Part shown: positions 39,605 through 48,538 of the stretch, piece by piece | Layout of the letters: every line of letters starts with the position of its first letter | Numbering within the stretch: the stretch's first letter is position 1 | Origin: Solilutibacter silvestris | Lineage (GTDB): Bacteria > Pseudomonadota > Gammaproteobacteria > Xanthomonadales > Xanthomonadaceae | Assembly (NCBI RefSeq): GCF_002895945.1 | Contig: NZ_NPZB01000002.1 | Location: 744,001 to 808,000 of the forward strand | Length of the DNA stretch: 64,000 nucleotides | Reading direction: 5' to 3' | The notes under the pieces: model-generated | Told to the model about the DNA's origin: nothing | What the model saw: only the letters and a program-made list of their open reading frames with translations | The model's database searches: none | Position numbers and translations under genes: made by a program

Positions 39605-40329
39605 CGAAATTGCTGGAAATCGCCGCCGAAGGCGTGCGCTCGGCGATCGCGGCGGAAACCGGCGGCGGTGATCGCATCGAACTCTGCGCTGGGCTAGGCG
39701 AGGGCGGCACGACGCCATCGCATGGCGTGATCGCGGCAGCGCGCGATGCGGTGCGGATCCCGATCTTCGTGTTGATCCGACCGCGCAACGGCGATTTCCT
39801 CTACGACGCGCGCGAGATCGATGCGATGTGTCGCGATATTCGCGATTGCGCCGAGCTGGGTTGCGAAGGCGTGGTGATCGGTGCGCTCGATGCCGATGGC
39901 AACGTCGATATCGATGCCTGCAAGGCGATGATCGCCGCGGCAGCGGGCATGGAGATCACTTTTCATCGCGCCTTCGACGCCGTTGCCGATCGCGCGCAGG
40001 CGCTGGAACGGATCATCGATCTCGGTTGCTCGCGCGTGCTGACCTCCGGTGGTGCGCGCAGTGCGCCCGCAGGTGCCGAAGCGATCGCGGCCAGCGTGAA
40101 GCAGGCCGCGGATCGGATCATCATTCTTTCAGGTGCCGGCATCAACGCCGATAACGTGGTGGAACTGGCGAAGATCAGTGGTGGTCGCGAATTCCACGCC
40201 TCGGCGCGCGGCACGACGCGTTCGGCGATGCGTTACCGCAATCCGGCACTGGAAGGATTGTCGGTGGATTGGCAGGACACAAACGTTGAAATCGTGCGGA
40301 CATTGCGTGTGGCGCTGGATTCCATCTGA
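39601..40329 (+). CDS. cutC: CutC family TIM-barrel protein
   Basis: The 242-aa product has the CutC signatures ETGGGDRIELCAGLGEGGTTPS, IRPRNGDFLY, GVVIGALDADGNVD, ITFHRAFD and VLTSGGARSA. The family is named for copper homeostasis, but the biochemical role is unproven. Here it is translationally coupled to glycosylasparaginase with a 4-bp overlap, which points to a part in glycan or glycopeptide use rather than copper. No signal peptide is present, so it acts in the cytosol. Confidence 0.92.
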   Translation: MTKLLEIAAEGVRSAIAAETGGGDRIELCAGLGEGGTTPSHGVIAAARDAVRIPIFVLIRPRNGDFLYDAREIDAMCRDIRDCAELGCEGVVIGALDADGNVDIDACKAMIAAAAGMEITFHRAFDAVADRAQALERIIDLGCSRVLTSGGARSAPAGAEAIAASVKQAADRIIILSGAGINADNVVELAKISGGREFHASARGTTRSAMRYRNPALEGLSVDWQDTNVEIVRTLRVALDSI

Positions 40330-40363
40330 CAAATTGCCTTGGAGGTAGCGGGCGGCAATTTGT
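40329..40363. terminator. Hairpin between convergent cutC and eda
   Basis: ACAAATTGCC (40329-40338) and its complement (40354-40363) form a perfect 10-bp stem with a 15-nt loop. The structure sits exactly between the two stop codons. There is no T-run on either strand, so termination from it is a guess. Confidence 0.45.
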
Positions 40364-40370
40364 TCGGACT

Positions 40371-41009
40371 CTATTTCTTCTGATGCAACGCCGCCGCCTG
40401 CGTGGCGAGTTGGCGAATGCGATCCCAGTCGCGCGCGACGATCGCGTCCTTTGGCAACATCCACGAACCGCCGACGGTCAACACGTTCGACAGCGCCAGA
40501 TAATTCGGCGCGGTCTCGGCGCTGATGCCGCCGGTCGGGCAGAAGCGTGCTTCCGCGAACGGTCCCTGCACTGCGCGCAACCACGAGGTGCCACCGCTGG
40601 CTTCGGCCGGGAAGAACTTGAAATGGGTGAAACCGGCCTGCATGCCCTGCATCAGTTCGCTGGCGGTGGCGACGCCGGGGATCAGCGGGCAAGCGGCAGC
40701 ATTCGCGCGCAACAATTCCGGCGACGACCCGGGCGAAATCGCGAACACCGCGCCGGAATCGCGCACCGCAGCGTAATGCCCCGGTGTCAGCACGGTACCG
40801 GCGCCGACGATCGCATCGGGGACGTCGCGCGCGATCTTTGCGATCGCGGCCATCGCCGCCGGCGTGCGCAAGGTGATTTCCAGCACGCGCAATCCGCCGT
40901 CGACGAGCGCCCTCGCGAATGGCACGGCGTCTTCGAGATGATCGATGGTGATGGTGGGGATGATCGGCGCAGCGCGCAGCACGGCATCGGCGGTCAGGGG
41001 AGTGGTCAT
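40371..41009 (-). CDS. eda: KDPG aldolase (2-dehydro-3-deoxy-phosphogluconate aldolase)
   Basis: The 212-aa product cleaves KDPG to pyruvate and glyceraldehyde-3-phosphate, ending the Entner-Doudoroff pathway. The Schiff-base Lys is K131 in HFKFFPAE and the general base Glu is E44 in VLEITLRTP. FCPTGGIS is the phosphate-binding loop. It is the last gene of zwf-pgl-edd-glk-eda and its start overlaps the glk stop (ATGA). Confidence 0.96.
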   Translation of the reverse strand: MTTPLTADAVLRAAPIIPTITIDHLEDAVPFARALVDGGLRVLEITLRTPAAMAAIAKIARDVPDAIVGAGTVLTPGHYAAVRDSGAVFAISPGSSPELLRANAAACPLIPGVATASELMQGMQAGFTHFKFFPAEASGGTSWLRAVQGPFAEARFCPTGGISAETAPNYLALSNVLTVGGSWMLPKDAIVARDWDRIRQLATQAAALHQKK

Positions 41010-42028
41010 GGCGTGTTCTCGGCCGTGTTGGATTGAAGCTGGCGGATGGCCATTGCTGCACCGAGCAGGCCAGGATTGGGATGGATGATGACCCTGACGC
41101 CGACCCGTTCAAGGTAGGCGGCGAAGCGGCCCTTCATCAGGAAACGTTCGCGGAAGGCGCTGCTGCGCAGGAAAGGCACGAAGCGGGGGACGATGCCACC
41201 GGCGATCACCACCGAGCGCGCGCCCTGGATGAGCGCGCAATCACCGGCAACGCTGCCGAGCACGGCGCAGAAACGTGCAAGCGTCTGGCGCGCGGCGAGA
41301 TCGTGGCCATCGAGCGCCGCCGCAACGACGTCGGCGGGTTCACGCAAGGCGAGCAAGCCGGCTTCGCCCGGGCCGACGTTCGACAAGATCGCGGGCACGC
41401 CGCGCAATACCGCATCGATTTCCGAGATGCCCTTGCCGCACAACACGCGTTCAGTCGACGTGCGGCCGTGGCGCGCGGTCATCCATTGCTCGATCATCCG
41501 TTCCTCGTCGCCGACCGGCGCGAAGCTGACATGGCCGCCTTCGGTGGCGACCACGTTCCAGCCTTTCTCCGCATCACCGACCAGCAATGCGACACCGAGG
41601 CCGGTGCCGGGGCCGAGCACGCTGACCGGGCCGCTGGCGATTTGTTCGGGGCCGAACAACTGCACGACATCCTGCGGTTGCAATGCCGGAACCGCCCAAG
41701 CCACCGCGCCGAAATCGTTGAGCATGTACAGCGCGTCGAGGCCGAGCGCCTTCTGCATCTCCCTGCGGCTGAACGACCACGCACGGTTGGTCAGGCGGAT
41801 TTCGTCGGCATCGACCGGGCAGGCGACGGCGACCGCGGCCTGCTTCGGTCGCTGGCCAACGTCGGCGAGATAGGTTTCGATCGCATGCTGCAGGCTTGCG
41901 AAGTCGCCGTTGTGCAATGTTTGCGCCTGTTGCAGCGTGCACTCGCGTGCATCGAGATCGACCAGCGCGAAGCGCGCGTTGGTGCCGCCGACATCGGCGA
42001 CCAGCGCCAAGCGGTCGGCAGCGGTCAT
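41006..42028 (-). CDS. glk: Glucokinase
   Basis: The 340-aa product phosphorylates glucose with ATP. All family motifs are canonical: [26 protein letters not shown] with the catalytic Asp, [21 protein letters not shown] and TERVLCGKG. The ATG at 42028 overlaps the edd stop (ATGA), and longer starts would run inside edd. Its place in the Entner-Doudoroff operon means free glucose is fed straight to zwf. Confidence 0.95.
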   Translation of the reverse strand: MTAADRLALVADVGGTNARFALVDLDARECTLQQAQTLHNGDFASLQHAIETYLADVGQRPKQAAVAVACPVDADEIRLTNRAWSFSRREMQKALGLDALYMLNDFGAVAWAVPALQPQDVVQLFGPEQIASGPVSVLGPGTGLGVALLVGDAEKGWNVVATEGGHVSFAPVGDEERMIEQWMTARHGRTSTERVLCGKGISEIDAVLRGVPAILSNVGPGEAGLLALREPADVVAAALDGHDLAARQTLARFCAVLGSVAGDCALIQGARSVVIAGGIVPRFVPFLRSSAFRERFLMKGRFAAYLERVGVRVIIHPNPGLLGAAMAIRQLQSNTAENTP

Positions 42029-43857
42029 GCGTGCGATTCCGACGGAAACAGGCAGCAGGCGCCGGCTTCGGCGTTGCCGACATTGGCGCGCATCAGGCCG
42101 AACAGTTCGCGACCCATGCCGACGTGGTGTGCGGACACATCGGGACGCTGTGCCACGCGGGCATTCCATTCGGCATCGGGCAGCAATACGTCAATGGTGC
42201 CGGCCTCGCTGTCGATGCGGATTCGGTCGCCATCGCGCAGTTTCGCGATCGGGCCACCATCCACCGCTTCCGGATAGAGATGGATCGCGGCCAGTACCTT
42301 GCCGGATGCGCCCGACATGCGGCCATCGGTGAGCAGGGCGACGCGTTGCCCGCGATCCTGCAATGCGGCCAGTGTCGGCGTCAGCTTGTGCAGTTCCGGC
42401 ATGCCGATCGCACGCGGGCCCTGGCCGCGCACCACGGCAACGAAATCGCCATCGAGTTCGCCAGCCTTGAACGCGGTGATCAACGCATCCTGCGATTCGA
42501 AGATCTTTGCCGGGGCATCGATACCGCGATGTTCTGCAGTTACCGCCGACACTTTCACCGTTGCACGACCGAGGTTGCCCTCAAGGCGGCGCAATCCGCC
42601 TTCCTTGTCGAAGGCATCGGCGAGCGGGCGCAAAATCGATGGATCACCCGACTGTGCCGGTGGTTCCTTCCATTGCAGCGCGGTGCCATCCAGCTGCGGA
42701 TGCAGTGCCTGCTGGCGCAGATCGCCGCCATGCACGCAAAGGATGTCTGCGTGCAGCAAGCCGCCATCGATCAGTTGATGGATGATGAAACCGAGTCCGC
42801 CGGCGTCGTGGAACTGGTTCACGTCACCGGAGCCGTTGGGATAGACGCGGGCGAGCAGTGGCGTCGCGCGCGACAGCGCGTCGAGATCATCCCAGTCGAT
42901 GTGCAATCCGGCGGCGCGCGCCACCGCGACCAGATGGATCGCGTGGTTGGTCGAACCGCCGGTTGCAGCAAGGCCGACCATCGCGTTGACGATGGCTTTC
43001 TCGTCGATGGTGCGGCCGATCGGGCGATAGTCGTTGCCGAGCGCGGTGATGCGCAGCACCTGTTCGGTCGCAGCGACGGTCAAGGCATCACGCAGCGGCG
43101 TGTTGGGTGGGATGAAGGCGCTGCCCGGCATGTGCAGCCCCATCATTTCCACCAGCATCTGGTTGGAATTGGCGGTGCCGTAGAAGGTGCAGGTGCCCGG
43201 TGCGTGGTAGGACGATGCTTCCGCGTCGAGCAGTTCTTCGCGCGTTGCTTCGCCGATGGCGTAACGCTCGCGTACCGCGGCCTTCTGCTTGTTGGGAATG
43301 CCGGACGGCATCGGTCCGGCAGGCACGAAGATCACCGGCAGATGGCCAAACGACAACGCGCCGATCAGCAGGCCCGGCACGATCTTGTCGCAGACGCCGA
43401 GGCACAGCGCGGCATCGAAACTGTCGTGCGACAACGCGACGCTGGTCGCCAGCGCGATGGTGTCGCGCGAGAACAGCGACAGTTCCATTCCTTCGCGGCC
43501 CTGGGTGACGCCATCGCACATCGCCGGCACGCCGCCCGCGACTTGCGCGCTGGCACCGGCATTGCGCGCGGCCATGCGCACCAGCGTCGGGTACTGCTCC
43601 ATCGGCTGGTGGGCAGAGAGCATGTCGTTGTAGGCCGTGACAATGCCGATACTGGCGTGTTTTCCGGCGCGCAGTTCCGGTTTGTCGGCACCGGCGGCGG
43701 CGAAGACGTGGGCCAGGTTGCCGCACGACAGTTCGTCGCGGGCAGGGCGTTCGCGGCGCGCGGCGGCATCGATGCGCGCGAGGTATTCGGCGCGACTGGC
43801 GCGGCTGCGCTCGGCGATGCGTTCGGTGACGCGGGCGACGACGGGATGCAATGTCAT
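42025..43857 (-). CDS. edd: 6-phosphogluconate dehydratase
   Basis: The 610-aa product converts 6-phosphogluconate to KDPG using a 4Fe-4S cluster. It shows the IlvD/Edd motifs [39 protein letters not shown] with cluster cysteines, [13 protein letters not shown] and [13 protein letters not shown]. Full length matches E. coli Edd (603 aa). The pgl stop and the edd start share one base (TGATG). Confidence 0.97.
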   Translation of the reverse strand: MTLHPVVARVTERIAERSRASRAEYLARIDAAARRERPARDELSCGNLAHVFAAAGADKPELRAGKHASIGIVTAYNDMLSAHQPMEQYPTLVRMAARNAGASAQVAGGVPAMCDGVTQGREGMELSLFSRDTIALATSVALSHDSFDAALCLGVCDKIVPGLLIGALSFGHLPVIFVPAGPMPSGIPNKQKAAVRERYAIGEATREELLDAEASSYHAPGTCTFYGTANSNQMLVEMMGLHMPGSAFIPPNTPLRDALTVAATEQVLRITALGNDYRPIGRTIDEKAIVNAMVGLAATGGSTNHAIHLVAVARAAGLHIDWDDLDALSRATPLLARVYPNGSGDVNQFHDAGGLGFIIHQLIDGGLLHADILCVHGGDLRQQALHPQLDGTALQWKEPPAQSGDPSILRPLADAFDKEGGLRRLEGNLGRATVKVSAVTAEHRGIDAPAKIFESQDALITAFKAGELDGDFVAVVRGQGPRAIGMPELHKLTPTLAALQDRGQRVALLTDGRMSGASGKVLAAIHLYPEAVDGGPIAKLRDGDRIRIDSEAGTIDVLLPDAEWNARVAQRPDVSAHHVGMGRELFGLMRANVGNAEAGACCLFPSESHA

Positions 43858-44546
43858 CACGGACTCCAATGGACGTGGACCGCCACGAGCGTCTGCCGCA
43901 ACAGCGCGGCGACCGGCCAGGGCAGGTCGGAGGATTGTGCGGCAGCCTGTTGCAGCACGTCGAGTTTGCGCGCACCGGTGATGCACAGATGCAGTTCTCG
44001 TGCGTTCAGCAGTCGCGGCAGGGTCAGGCTGATGCGCCGGAACGGTGCTTCCGGCGGCAACGGTTCGGGCGTGGTGAGGATGGCAGCGGCGCGTGCGTCC
44101 AGGGCGAGGCCTTCCTGCAGATTGCTCGCACCGGGGAACAGCGAAGCGAAGTGGCCGTCCTCGCCCATGCCCAGCAGCACTGCATCGAAGGTGCCGATGT
44201 TCGACAGGGTGGAACGCGCGACATGCAACGAACCATCGGCAGCGCCATCGGTGGCGGTGATCGCCAGGCAATCGGCGGTGTCGGCGAAGGCGGCACGCAA
44301 TGCAGCGATGTTGCTGGCGGCGTGATCGTGCGCGACGCAGCGATCATCGGTGGGCACGATGCGTGCGCGTTGTCCGCTTCGCGACCAGTGCTGGCCCAAT
44401 GCGCGATAGATCGGCAACGGAGTCTTGCCGCCGGCCAGTGCCATGCACGGCGATGGATTCGTCGCGCACGCAGCGGTGAGTCGTGCCGCCAATGCTCCGC
44501 ACAACGCTGCGACATCGGGATAACGATGCAGTTCCATGTTGATCAT
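43857..44546 (-). CDS. pgl: 6-phosphogluconolactonase
   Basis: The 229-aa product hydrolyses 6-phosphogluconolactone. It is of the NagB-like DevB type: [30 protein letters not shown] (the usual word is TDERWV) and [15 protein letters not shown]. The start at 44546 was chosen because it overlaps the zwf stop (ATGA); an ATG at 44537 is an alternative. It sits between zwf and edd in pathway order. Confidence 0.93.
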   Translation of the reverse strand: MINMELHRYPDVAALCGALAARLTAACATNPSPCMALAGGKTPLPIYRALGQHWSRSGQRARIVPTDDRCVAHDHAASNIAALRAAFADTADCLAITATDGAADGSLHVARSTLSNIGTFDAVLLGMGEDGHFASLFPGASNLQEGLALDARAAAILTTPEPLPPEAPFRRISLTLPRLLNARELHLCITGARKLDVLQQAAAQSSDLPWPVAALLRQTLVAVHVHWSP

Positions 44547-46015
44547 TCGCGCCACTGGTGGCCGTGGCGTTCGATCAGCGAGATCGCCGCATTCGGCCCC
44601 CAGGTGCCGGCCGGATACGGGCGCGGTGGCGCGCCGGAGTGTTGCCACGCCGAGAGGATGCCATCGACCCAAGCCCACGCCGCTTCGGTTTCGTCGCGAC
44701 GCACGAACAGCGTGCCGTTGCCTTCCAGCGCATCGAGATAGAGGCGTTCGTAAGCGAGGCGTTTGCGCGCGTTGGCGAATTCCTGGTGGAAGTCGAGATC
44801 GAGCCCGACCTTGCTCAGGCGCATGCCCTTGCGATCGAGTCCCGGCGTCTTGCTCATCAATTGCAGTTCGATGCGCTCTTCCGGCTGCAGCAGGATCAGC
44901 AGTCCGTTCGGTTGCAGGTCGCGGCGGGCGGGGCCGCCGAAGATCGAGTACGGCACCGACTTGAACTGCACGTAGATTTCGGTTTGTCGCGACGGCAGCC
45001 GCTTGCCGGTGCGCAGGTAGAACGGCACGCCCGACCAGCGCCAGTTGTCGACATGCGCACGCAATGCGACGAAGGTTTCGGTCTTGCTCGGCCGCCCCAG
45101 CTCCTCGACGTAACCCTTCACCGCGACGCCATCGACGGCGCCCGCCGTGTATTGGCCAGCCACCGCTTCATGTGCGATGTTGTCGGAATCGATCCGTCGC
45201 AGCGAACGCAGCACCTTGATCTTCTCGTTGCGTACCGCGGTCGGCTCGAAACGCGCCGGCGGTTCCATCGCCACCAGTGCCAGCAGTTGCAACAGGTGGT
45301 TCTGCACCATGTCGCGCATGGCGCCGGAATGATCGTAATAGTCGGCACGCCCTTCGACACCGACGGTCTCGGCGACGGTGATCTGCACCTGTTCGATGTT
45401 GCGCGAATTCCACAATGGCTCGAACAGCGCGTTGCCGAAGCGCAGCGCGATCAGGTTCTGCACGCCTTCCTTGCCGAGATAGTGGTCGACGCGATAGACC
45501 TGCGATTCGTTGAAGATCTTGCCGACGCCGTCGTTGATCGCTTCGGCGCTGGCGGCGTCTTCGCCGATGGGTTTTTCCAGCATCACCCGCGCCCACGGCC
45601 CCACGGCGCCATGCTTGGCCAACGCCTCGCATGCCGGCACGTAGAAACGCGGCGCGGTGCTCATGTGGTAGAGCACGTCGCCATCGCCGCGCAGCTGCGA
45701 GATCTTCTGCGCGAGTGCGGCCATCGAGACGTCGTCGTCGATGCCGGCGGGCTGGTAATCGATGCGCGCGCACAGCTTTTCCTGCACATCGGCCTTGAGT
45801 TCGTTTTTCGGGATGCGTTCGGCCAACGCGGCGCCAACTTGTGCGATGAATTCCTCGCGGCTCAACTTGGCGCGCGCGGTGCCGAGCAGGCGCAATTGCG
45901 GAATCAGCAGGCCTTCGGCTTCGAGGCTGTACAGGGACGGCCAGAGCATGCGCAGGGCGAGGTCGCCGGTGGCGCCAAACAGGGTGAGCAGGTGTGCGGT
46001 TTTCGGGGTGGACAT
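44543..46015 (-). CDS. zwf: Glucose-6-phosphate dehydrogenase
   Basis: The 490-aa product oxidises glucose-6-phosphate with NADP. The dinucleotide motif LFGATGDLALRMLWPSLY is at residues 12-29, and the substrate and catalytic motif RVDHYLGKEGVQN with the active His is intact. The phosphate ligand region (VPFYLRTGKRL) is present. An AGGAG ribosome binding site precedes the ATG. It leads the five-gene Entner-Doudoroff operon, in which each stop overlaps the next start. Confidence 0.96.
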   Translation of the reverse strand: MSTPKTAHLLTLFGATGDLALRMLWPSLYSLEAEGLLIPQLRLLGTARAKLSREEFIAQVGAALAERIPKNELKADVQEKLCARIDYQPAGIDDDVSMAALAQKISQLRGDGDVLYHMSTAPRFYVPACEALAKHGAVGPWARVMLEKPIGEDAASAEAINDGVGKIFNESQVYRVDHYLGKEGVQNLIALRFGNALFEPLWNSRNIEQVQITVAETVGVEGRADYYDHSGAMRDMVQNHLLQLLALVAMEPPARFEPTAVRNEKIKVLRSLRRIDSDNIAHEAVAGQYTAGAVDGVAVKGYVEELGRPSKTETFVALRAHVDNWRWSGVPFYLRTGKRLPSRQTEIYVQFKSVPYSIFGGPARRDLQPNGLLILLQPEERIELQLMSKTPGLDRKGMRLSKVGLDLDFHQEFANARKRLAYERLYLDALEGNGTLFVRRDETEAAWAWVDGILSAWQHSGAPPRPYPAGTWGPNAAISLIERHGHQWRE

Positions 46016-46053
46016 CGTGGACTCCTGGGAACATGGAGCCTAACCGCTCATGA

Positions 46054-46076
46054 CGTTTGCTGCATCTGCGCAAACG
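46054..46076. promoter_or_regulatory. Inverted repeat and TTGCAA cluster upstream of zwf, candidate operator
   Basis: CGTTTGC (46054-46060) and GCAAACG (46070-46076) are perfect inverted halves with a 9-bp spacer, about 40 bp before the zwf ATG. Directly next to it ATTGCAAG occurs twice (46077-46084, 46092-46099), 15 bp apart, followed by GTTGCA at 46101. I see no HexR-like TTGT-N8-ACAA site, so control may differ from Pseudomonas. The regulator is unknown. Confidence 0.45.
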
Positions 46077-46158
46077 ATTGCAAGCGCAACCATTGCAAGG
46101 GTTGCACGGGTCCCGTGGCGGACGCTGCCGGTGGCGAGTTGCCAGAAGTGGCGTGGAG

Positions 46159-46188
46159 TTGCCTCGATCCGGGCCTTGCGGCTATGAT
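46159..46188 (+). promoter_or_regulatory. Candidate promoter of the rimP-nusA-infB operon
   Basis: TTGCCT (46159-46164) and TATGAT (46183-46188) are 18 bp apart. Transcription from near 46195 would give a 160-nt leader before rimP. Confidence 0.5.
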
Positions 46189-46194
46189 GTGCAA

Positions 46195-46350
46195 CTTCGT
46201 CGTCCCGACCATCGGACGCGACCCGATGGCCAGTTCGCTGCGCCACCAGGGCCCTGGCAGGGAATCCTCCCCGCCAGACCGGACATCGCATACCGGACAA
46301 GGGCCCCTACGGGCCTTTTTTTGTTTCCGGCTCCAGACTTTCAGAACAGG
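46195..46350 (+). ncRNA. Structured rimP leader with internal terminator (attenuator candidate)
   Basis: Between the promoter and rimP the RNA can form several stems. CCATCGG/CCGATGG (46209-46215 and 46223-46229) is a perfect 7-bp stem. CCAGGGCCCTGG (46246-46257) is self-complementary. The last is a terminator-type 8-bp stem (46299-46306 with 46311-46318, loop CTAC) followed by seven T. The heptamer AGGGCCC of the terminator's 5' arm also occurs at 46248-46254, so the earlier copy could compete for the 3' arm. I recall a reported rimP leader motif in gammaproteobacteria; whether this is the same family is untested. Confidence 0.5.
46299..46323 (+). terminator. Intrinsic terminator just upstream of rimP
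   Basis: An 8-bp stem with one G-U pair, tetraloop CTAC, and a run of seven T ending 33 bp before the rimP ATG. No gene lies between promoter and terminator, so it must act on the leader of its own operon, or else end transcription entering from upstream. Confidence 0.75.
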
Positions 46351-46355
46351 CAGGA

Positions 46356-46955
46356 ATGACCAAGACCGACCAGTTGCAGGATCTGCTCGCTCCAACCGTG
46401 CATGCGCTCGGTCTGGAGCTGTTGGGCCTGGAATACCTGCCACAACCGGGCGGATCGCTGGTGCGGCTGTACATCGATGTCGCGGGTCCCGAGGCCGGCG
46501 AACGTACGGTCGGCATCGACGAATGCGAGCAGGTGAGCCGCGAGGTTGCGGCGCTGCTGGACGTGGAAGACCCGATCACTGGCAACTACACCCTGGAAGT
46601 GTCGTCGCCGGGCATCGAGCGCCCGCTGTTCACCCCGGCCCAGTTCGCGCGCTTCATCGGCGAGAACGCCAAGGTCACGCTGAAGCTGCCGCAGGATGGT
46701 CGCCGTCGCTTGCTCGGGCGGATCGTCGCGGTCGAGGGTGAAACGATCCGGTTCGATCTCGACGGCACGCCGTTCGAGGTCGCGCATTCCAACATCGAAA
46801 AGGCCCGCATCGCCCCCGATTGGGCGGCGCTGGGTTTCCCCGCCAAGGGGACGAAACCGGACGGCCGCAGCAAGAAGGCGGCCGCCGGCAAACAACAACC
46901 AACAACGTCAACTGGTGGAGCAGGATCCGCCATGGGTGGAGTCGAAAATGAGTAA
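46356..46955 (+). CDS. rimP: Ribosome maturation factor RimP
   Basis: The 199-aa product is needed to mature the 30S subunit. The N-terminal domain has LLGLEYLPQPGGSLVRLYID and the linker motif YTLEVSSPGIERPLFTPAQFARFIG is the family hallmark. A basic, Gly-rich tail extends the protein beyond the 150 residues of E. coli RimP. The last 8 bp overlap nusA. Confidence 0.95.
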   Translation: MTKTDQLQDLLAPTVHALGLELLGLEYLPQPGGSLVRLYIDVAGPEAGERTVGIDECEQVSREVAALLDVEDPITGNYTLEVSSPGIERPLFTPAQFARFIGENAKVTLKLPQDGRRRLLGRIVAVEGETIRFDLDGTPFEVAHSNIEKARIAPDWAALGFPAKGTKPDGRSKKAAAGKQQPTTSTGGAGSAMGGVENE

Positions 46956-48429
46956 GGAATTGCTGTTGGTCGTCGATGCGGTGGCCAACGAAAAGGGCGT
47001 GCCAACCGAAACGATCCTGGAAGCGATCGAGGCCGCGCTGGCCTCCGCCGCCAAGAAGCGCTACCCGGAACAGGACGTCTCCGTGCGCGTCGCCATCGAT
47101 CCCAAGGATGGCAGCTACGAAACGTTCCGCCGCTGGGAAGTGGTGGCCGACGACGTGGTGATGGAATCGCCCGACCGCCAGATCCGCCTGATGGATGCGG
47201 TGGACGAGAGCGAAGGCGCCGAAGTCGGTGACTACATCGAAGAGCACATCGACAATCCGGACTTCGGCCGCATCGCGGCGCAGGCCGCCAAGCAGGTGAT
47301 CGTCCAGCGCGTGCGCGAGGCCGAGCGCCAGCAGGTGGTGGATGCGTGGAAGGATCGCGTCGGCGAGCTGGTCACCGGCAGCGTCAAGCGCGTCGAGCGC
47401 GGCAACATCTATGTCGACCTCGGCGGCAATGCCGAGGCCTTCATCGCCAAGGACAAGGGCATCCCGCGTGATGCCTTGCGCGTCGGCGATCGCGTCCGCG
47501 GTTACCTCTATGACGTCCGCAGCGAACCGCGTGGCCCGCAGCTGTTCATCAGCCGCGCCGCTCCGGAATTCATGATCGAACTGTTCCGCCTGGAAGTGCC
47601 GGAAGTCGGCCAGGGCCTGGTCGAGATCAAGGCCTGTGCCCGCGATCCGGGCGACCGCGCCAAGATCGCCGTGCTGGCCCACGACACCCGCACCGATCCC
47701 ATCGGCGCCTGCATCGGCATGCGCGGTGCGCGCGTGCAGGCCGTGACCAATGAACTCAACGGCGAGCGCGTCGACATCGTGCTGTGGAGCGACAACGTCG
47801 CCCAGTTCGTCATCAACGCGATGGCGCCGGCGGAAGTGCAGTCGATCATCGTCGACGAAGACAAGCACTCGATGGATCTCGCCGTCTCCGAGGAGAAGCT
47901 GGCGCAGGCGATCGGCCGTGGTGGCCAGAACGTGCGTCTCGCCAGCCGCCTGACCGGCTGGCAGCTCAACGTGATGACCGCCGAACAGGTGCAGGCGAAG
48001 TCGGAGGCCGAACAGACCGCCGCCCGCCAGGTCTTCATGGACAAGCTGGAAGTGGACGAGGAAATCGCCGGCATCCTGGTCCAGGAAGGCTTCACCACCG
48101 TCGAGGAAATCGCCTACGTACCGGTCGGCGAACTGCTGGCGGTGGAGGGCTTCGACGAGGACATCGTCGAGGAACTGCGCGCCCGTGCCCGCGATGCGTT
48201 GATCAACGAAGCGCTGGCCGCGGAAGAGGGCGAGGAAGGCCCCGCCGAGGATCTGCTGACGCTGTCTGGCATGGACGAGGCGACCGCCTACGTGCTGGCC
48301 AGCCGTGGCGTGCGCACCCGCGACGACCTGGCCGAGCTGGCGGTGGACGAGATCACCGACATCGAGGACATGGACGCCGAGCGTGCGGCCGCCTTGATCA
48401 TGGAGGCGCGCAAGCACTGGTTCGAGTGA
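46948..48429 (+). CDS. nusA: Transcription termination/antitermination factor NusA
   Basis: The 493-aa product binds RNA polymerase and RNA to control pausing, termination and antitermination. Domains in order: the N-terminal polymerase-binding part, S1 (about 135-200), two KH domains (with GACIGMRGARVQAV and QAIGRGGQNVRLA) and two C-terminal acidic helix-hairpin-helix repeats. The ATG at 46948 overlaps the end of rimP by 8 bp, which couples translation. Confidence 0.97.
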   Translation: MSKELLLVVDAVANEKGVPTETILEAIEAALASAAKKRYPEQDVSVRVAIDPKDGSYETFRRWEVVADDVVMESPDRQIRLMDAVDESEGAEVGDYIEEHIDNPDFGRIAAQAAKQVIVQRVREAERQQVVDAWKDRVGELVTGSVKRVERGNIYVDLGGNAEAFIAKDKGIPRDALRVGDRVRGYLYDVRSEPRGPQLFISRAAPEFMIELFRLEVPEVGQGLVEIKACARDPGDRAKIAVLAHDTRTDPIGACIGMRGARVQAVTNELNGERVDIVLWSDNVAQFVINAMAPAEVQSIIVDEDKHSMDLAVSEEKLAQAIGRGGQNVRLASRLTGWQLNVMTAEQVQAKSEAEQTAARQVFMDKLEVDEEIAGILVQEGFTTVEEIAYVPVGELLAVEGFDEDIVEELRARARDALINEALAAEEGEEGPAEDLLTLSGMDEATAYVLASRGVRTRDDLAELAVDEITDIEDMDAERAAALIMEARKHWFE

Positions 48430-48494
48430 CCAGGCCTGCTGTGCTTCATGTTTGAGCTGAAATTGCTGTAACGCGAGTAACATCGCCCACCCAT

Positions 48495-48521
48495 GCCGAT
48501 AGCGCCCAGCGCGCTATCGGC
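48495..48521 (+). promoter_or_regulatory. Perfect 11-bp hairpin just before infB
   Basis: GCCGATAGCGC (48495-48505) pairs perfectly with 48511-48521 around loop CCAGC. It ends 17 nt before the infB ATG and has no T-run, so it is more likely a translation-control or RNA-processing structure than a terminator. Confidence 0.5.
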
Positions 48522-48538
48522 GAGACACCGGAAACCGA

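Noticed and set aside
46016-46110. HexR operator before zwf
   Set aside because: No TTGT-N7/8-ACAA type pair could be found by eye.
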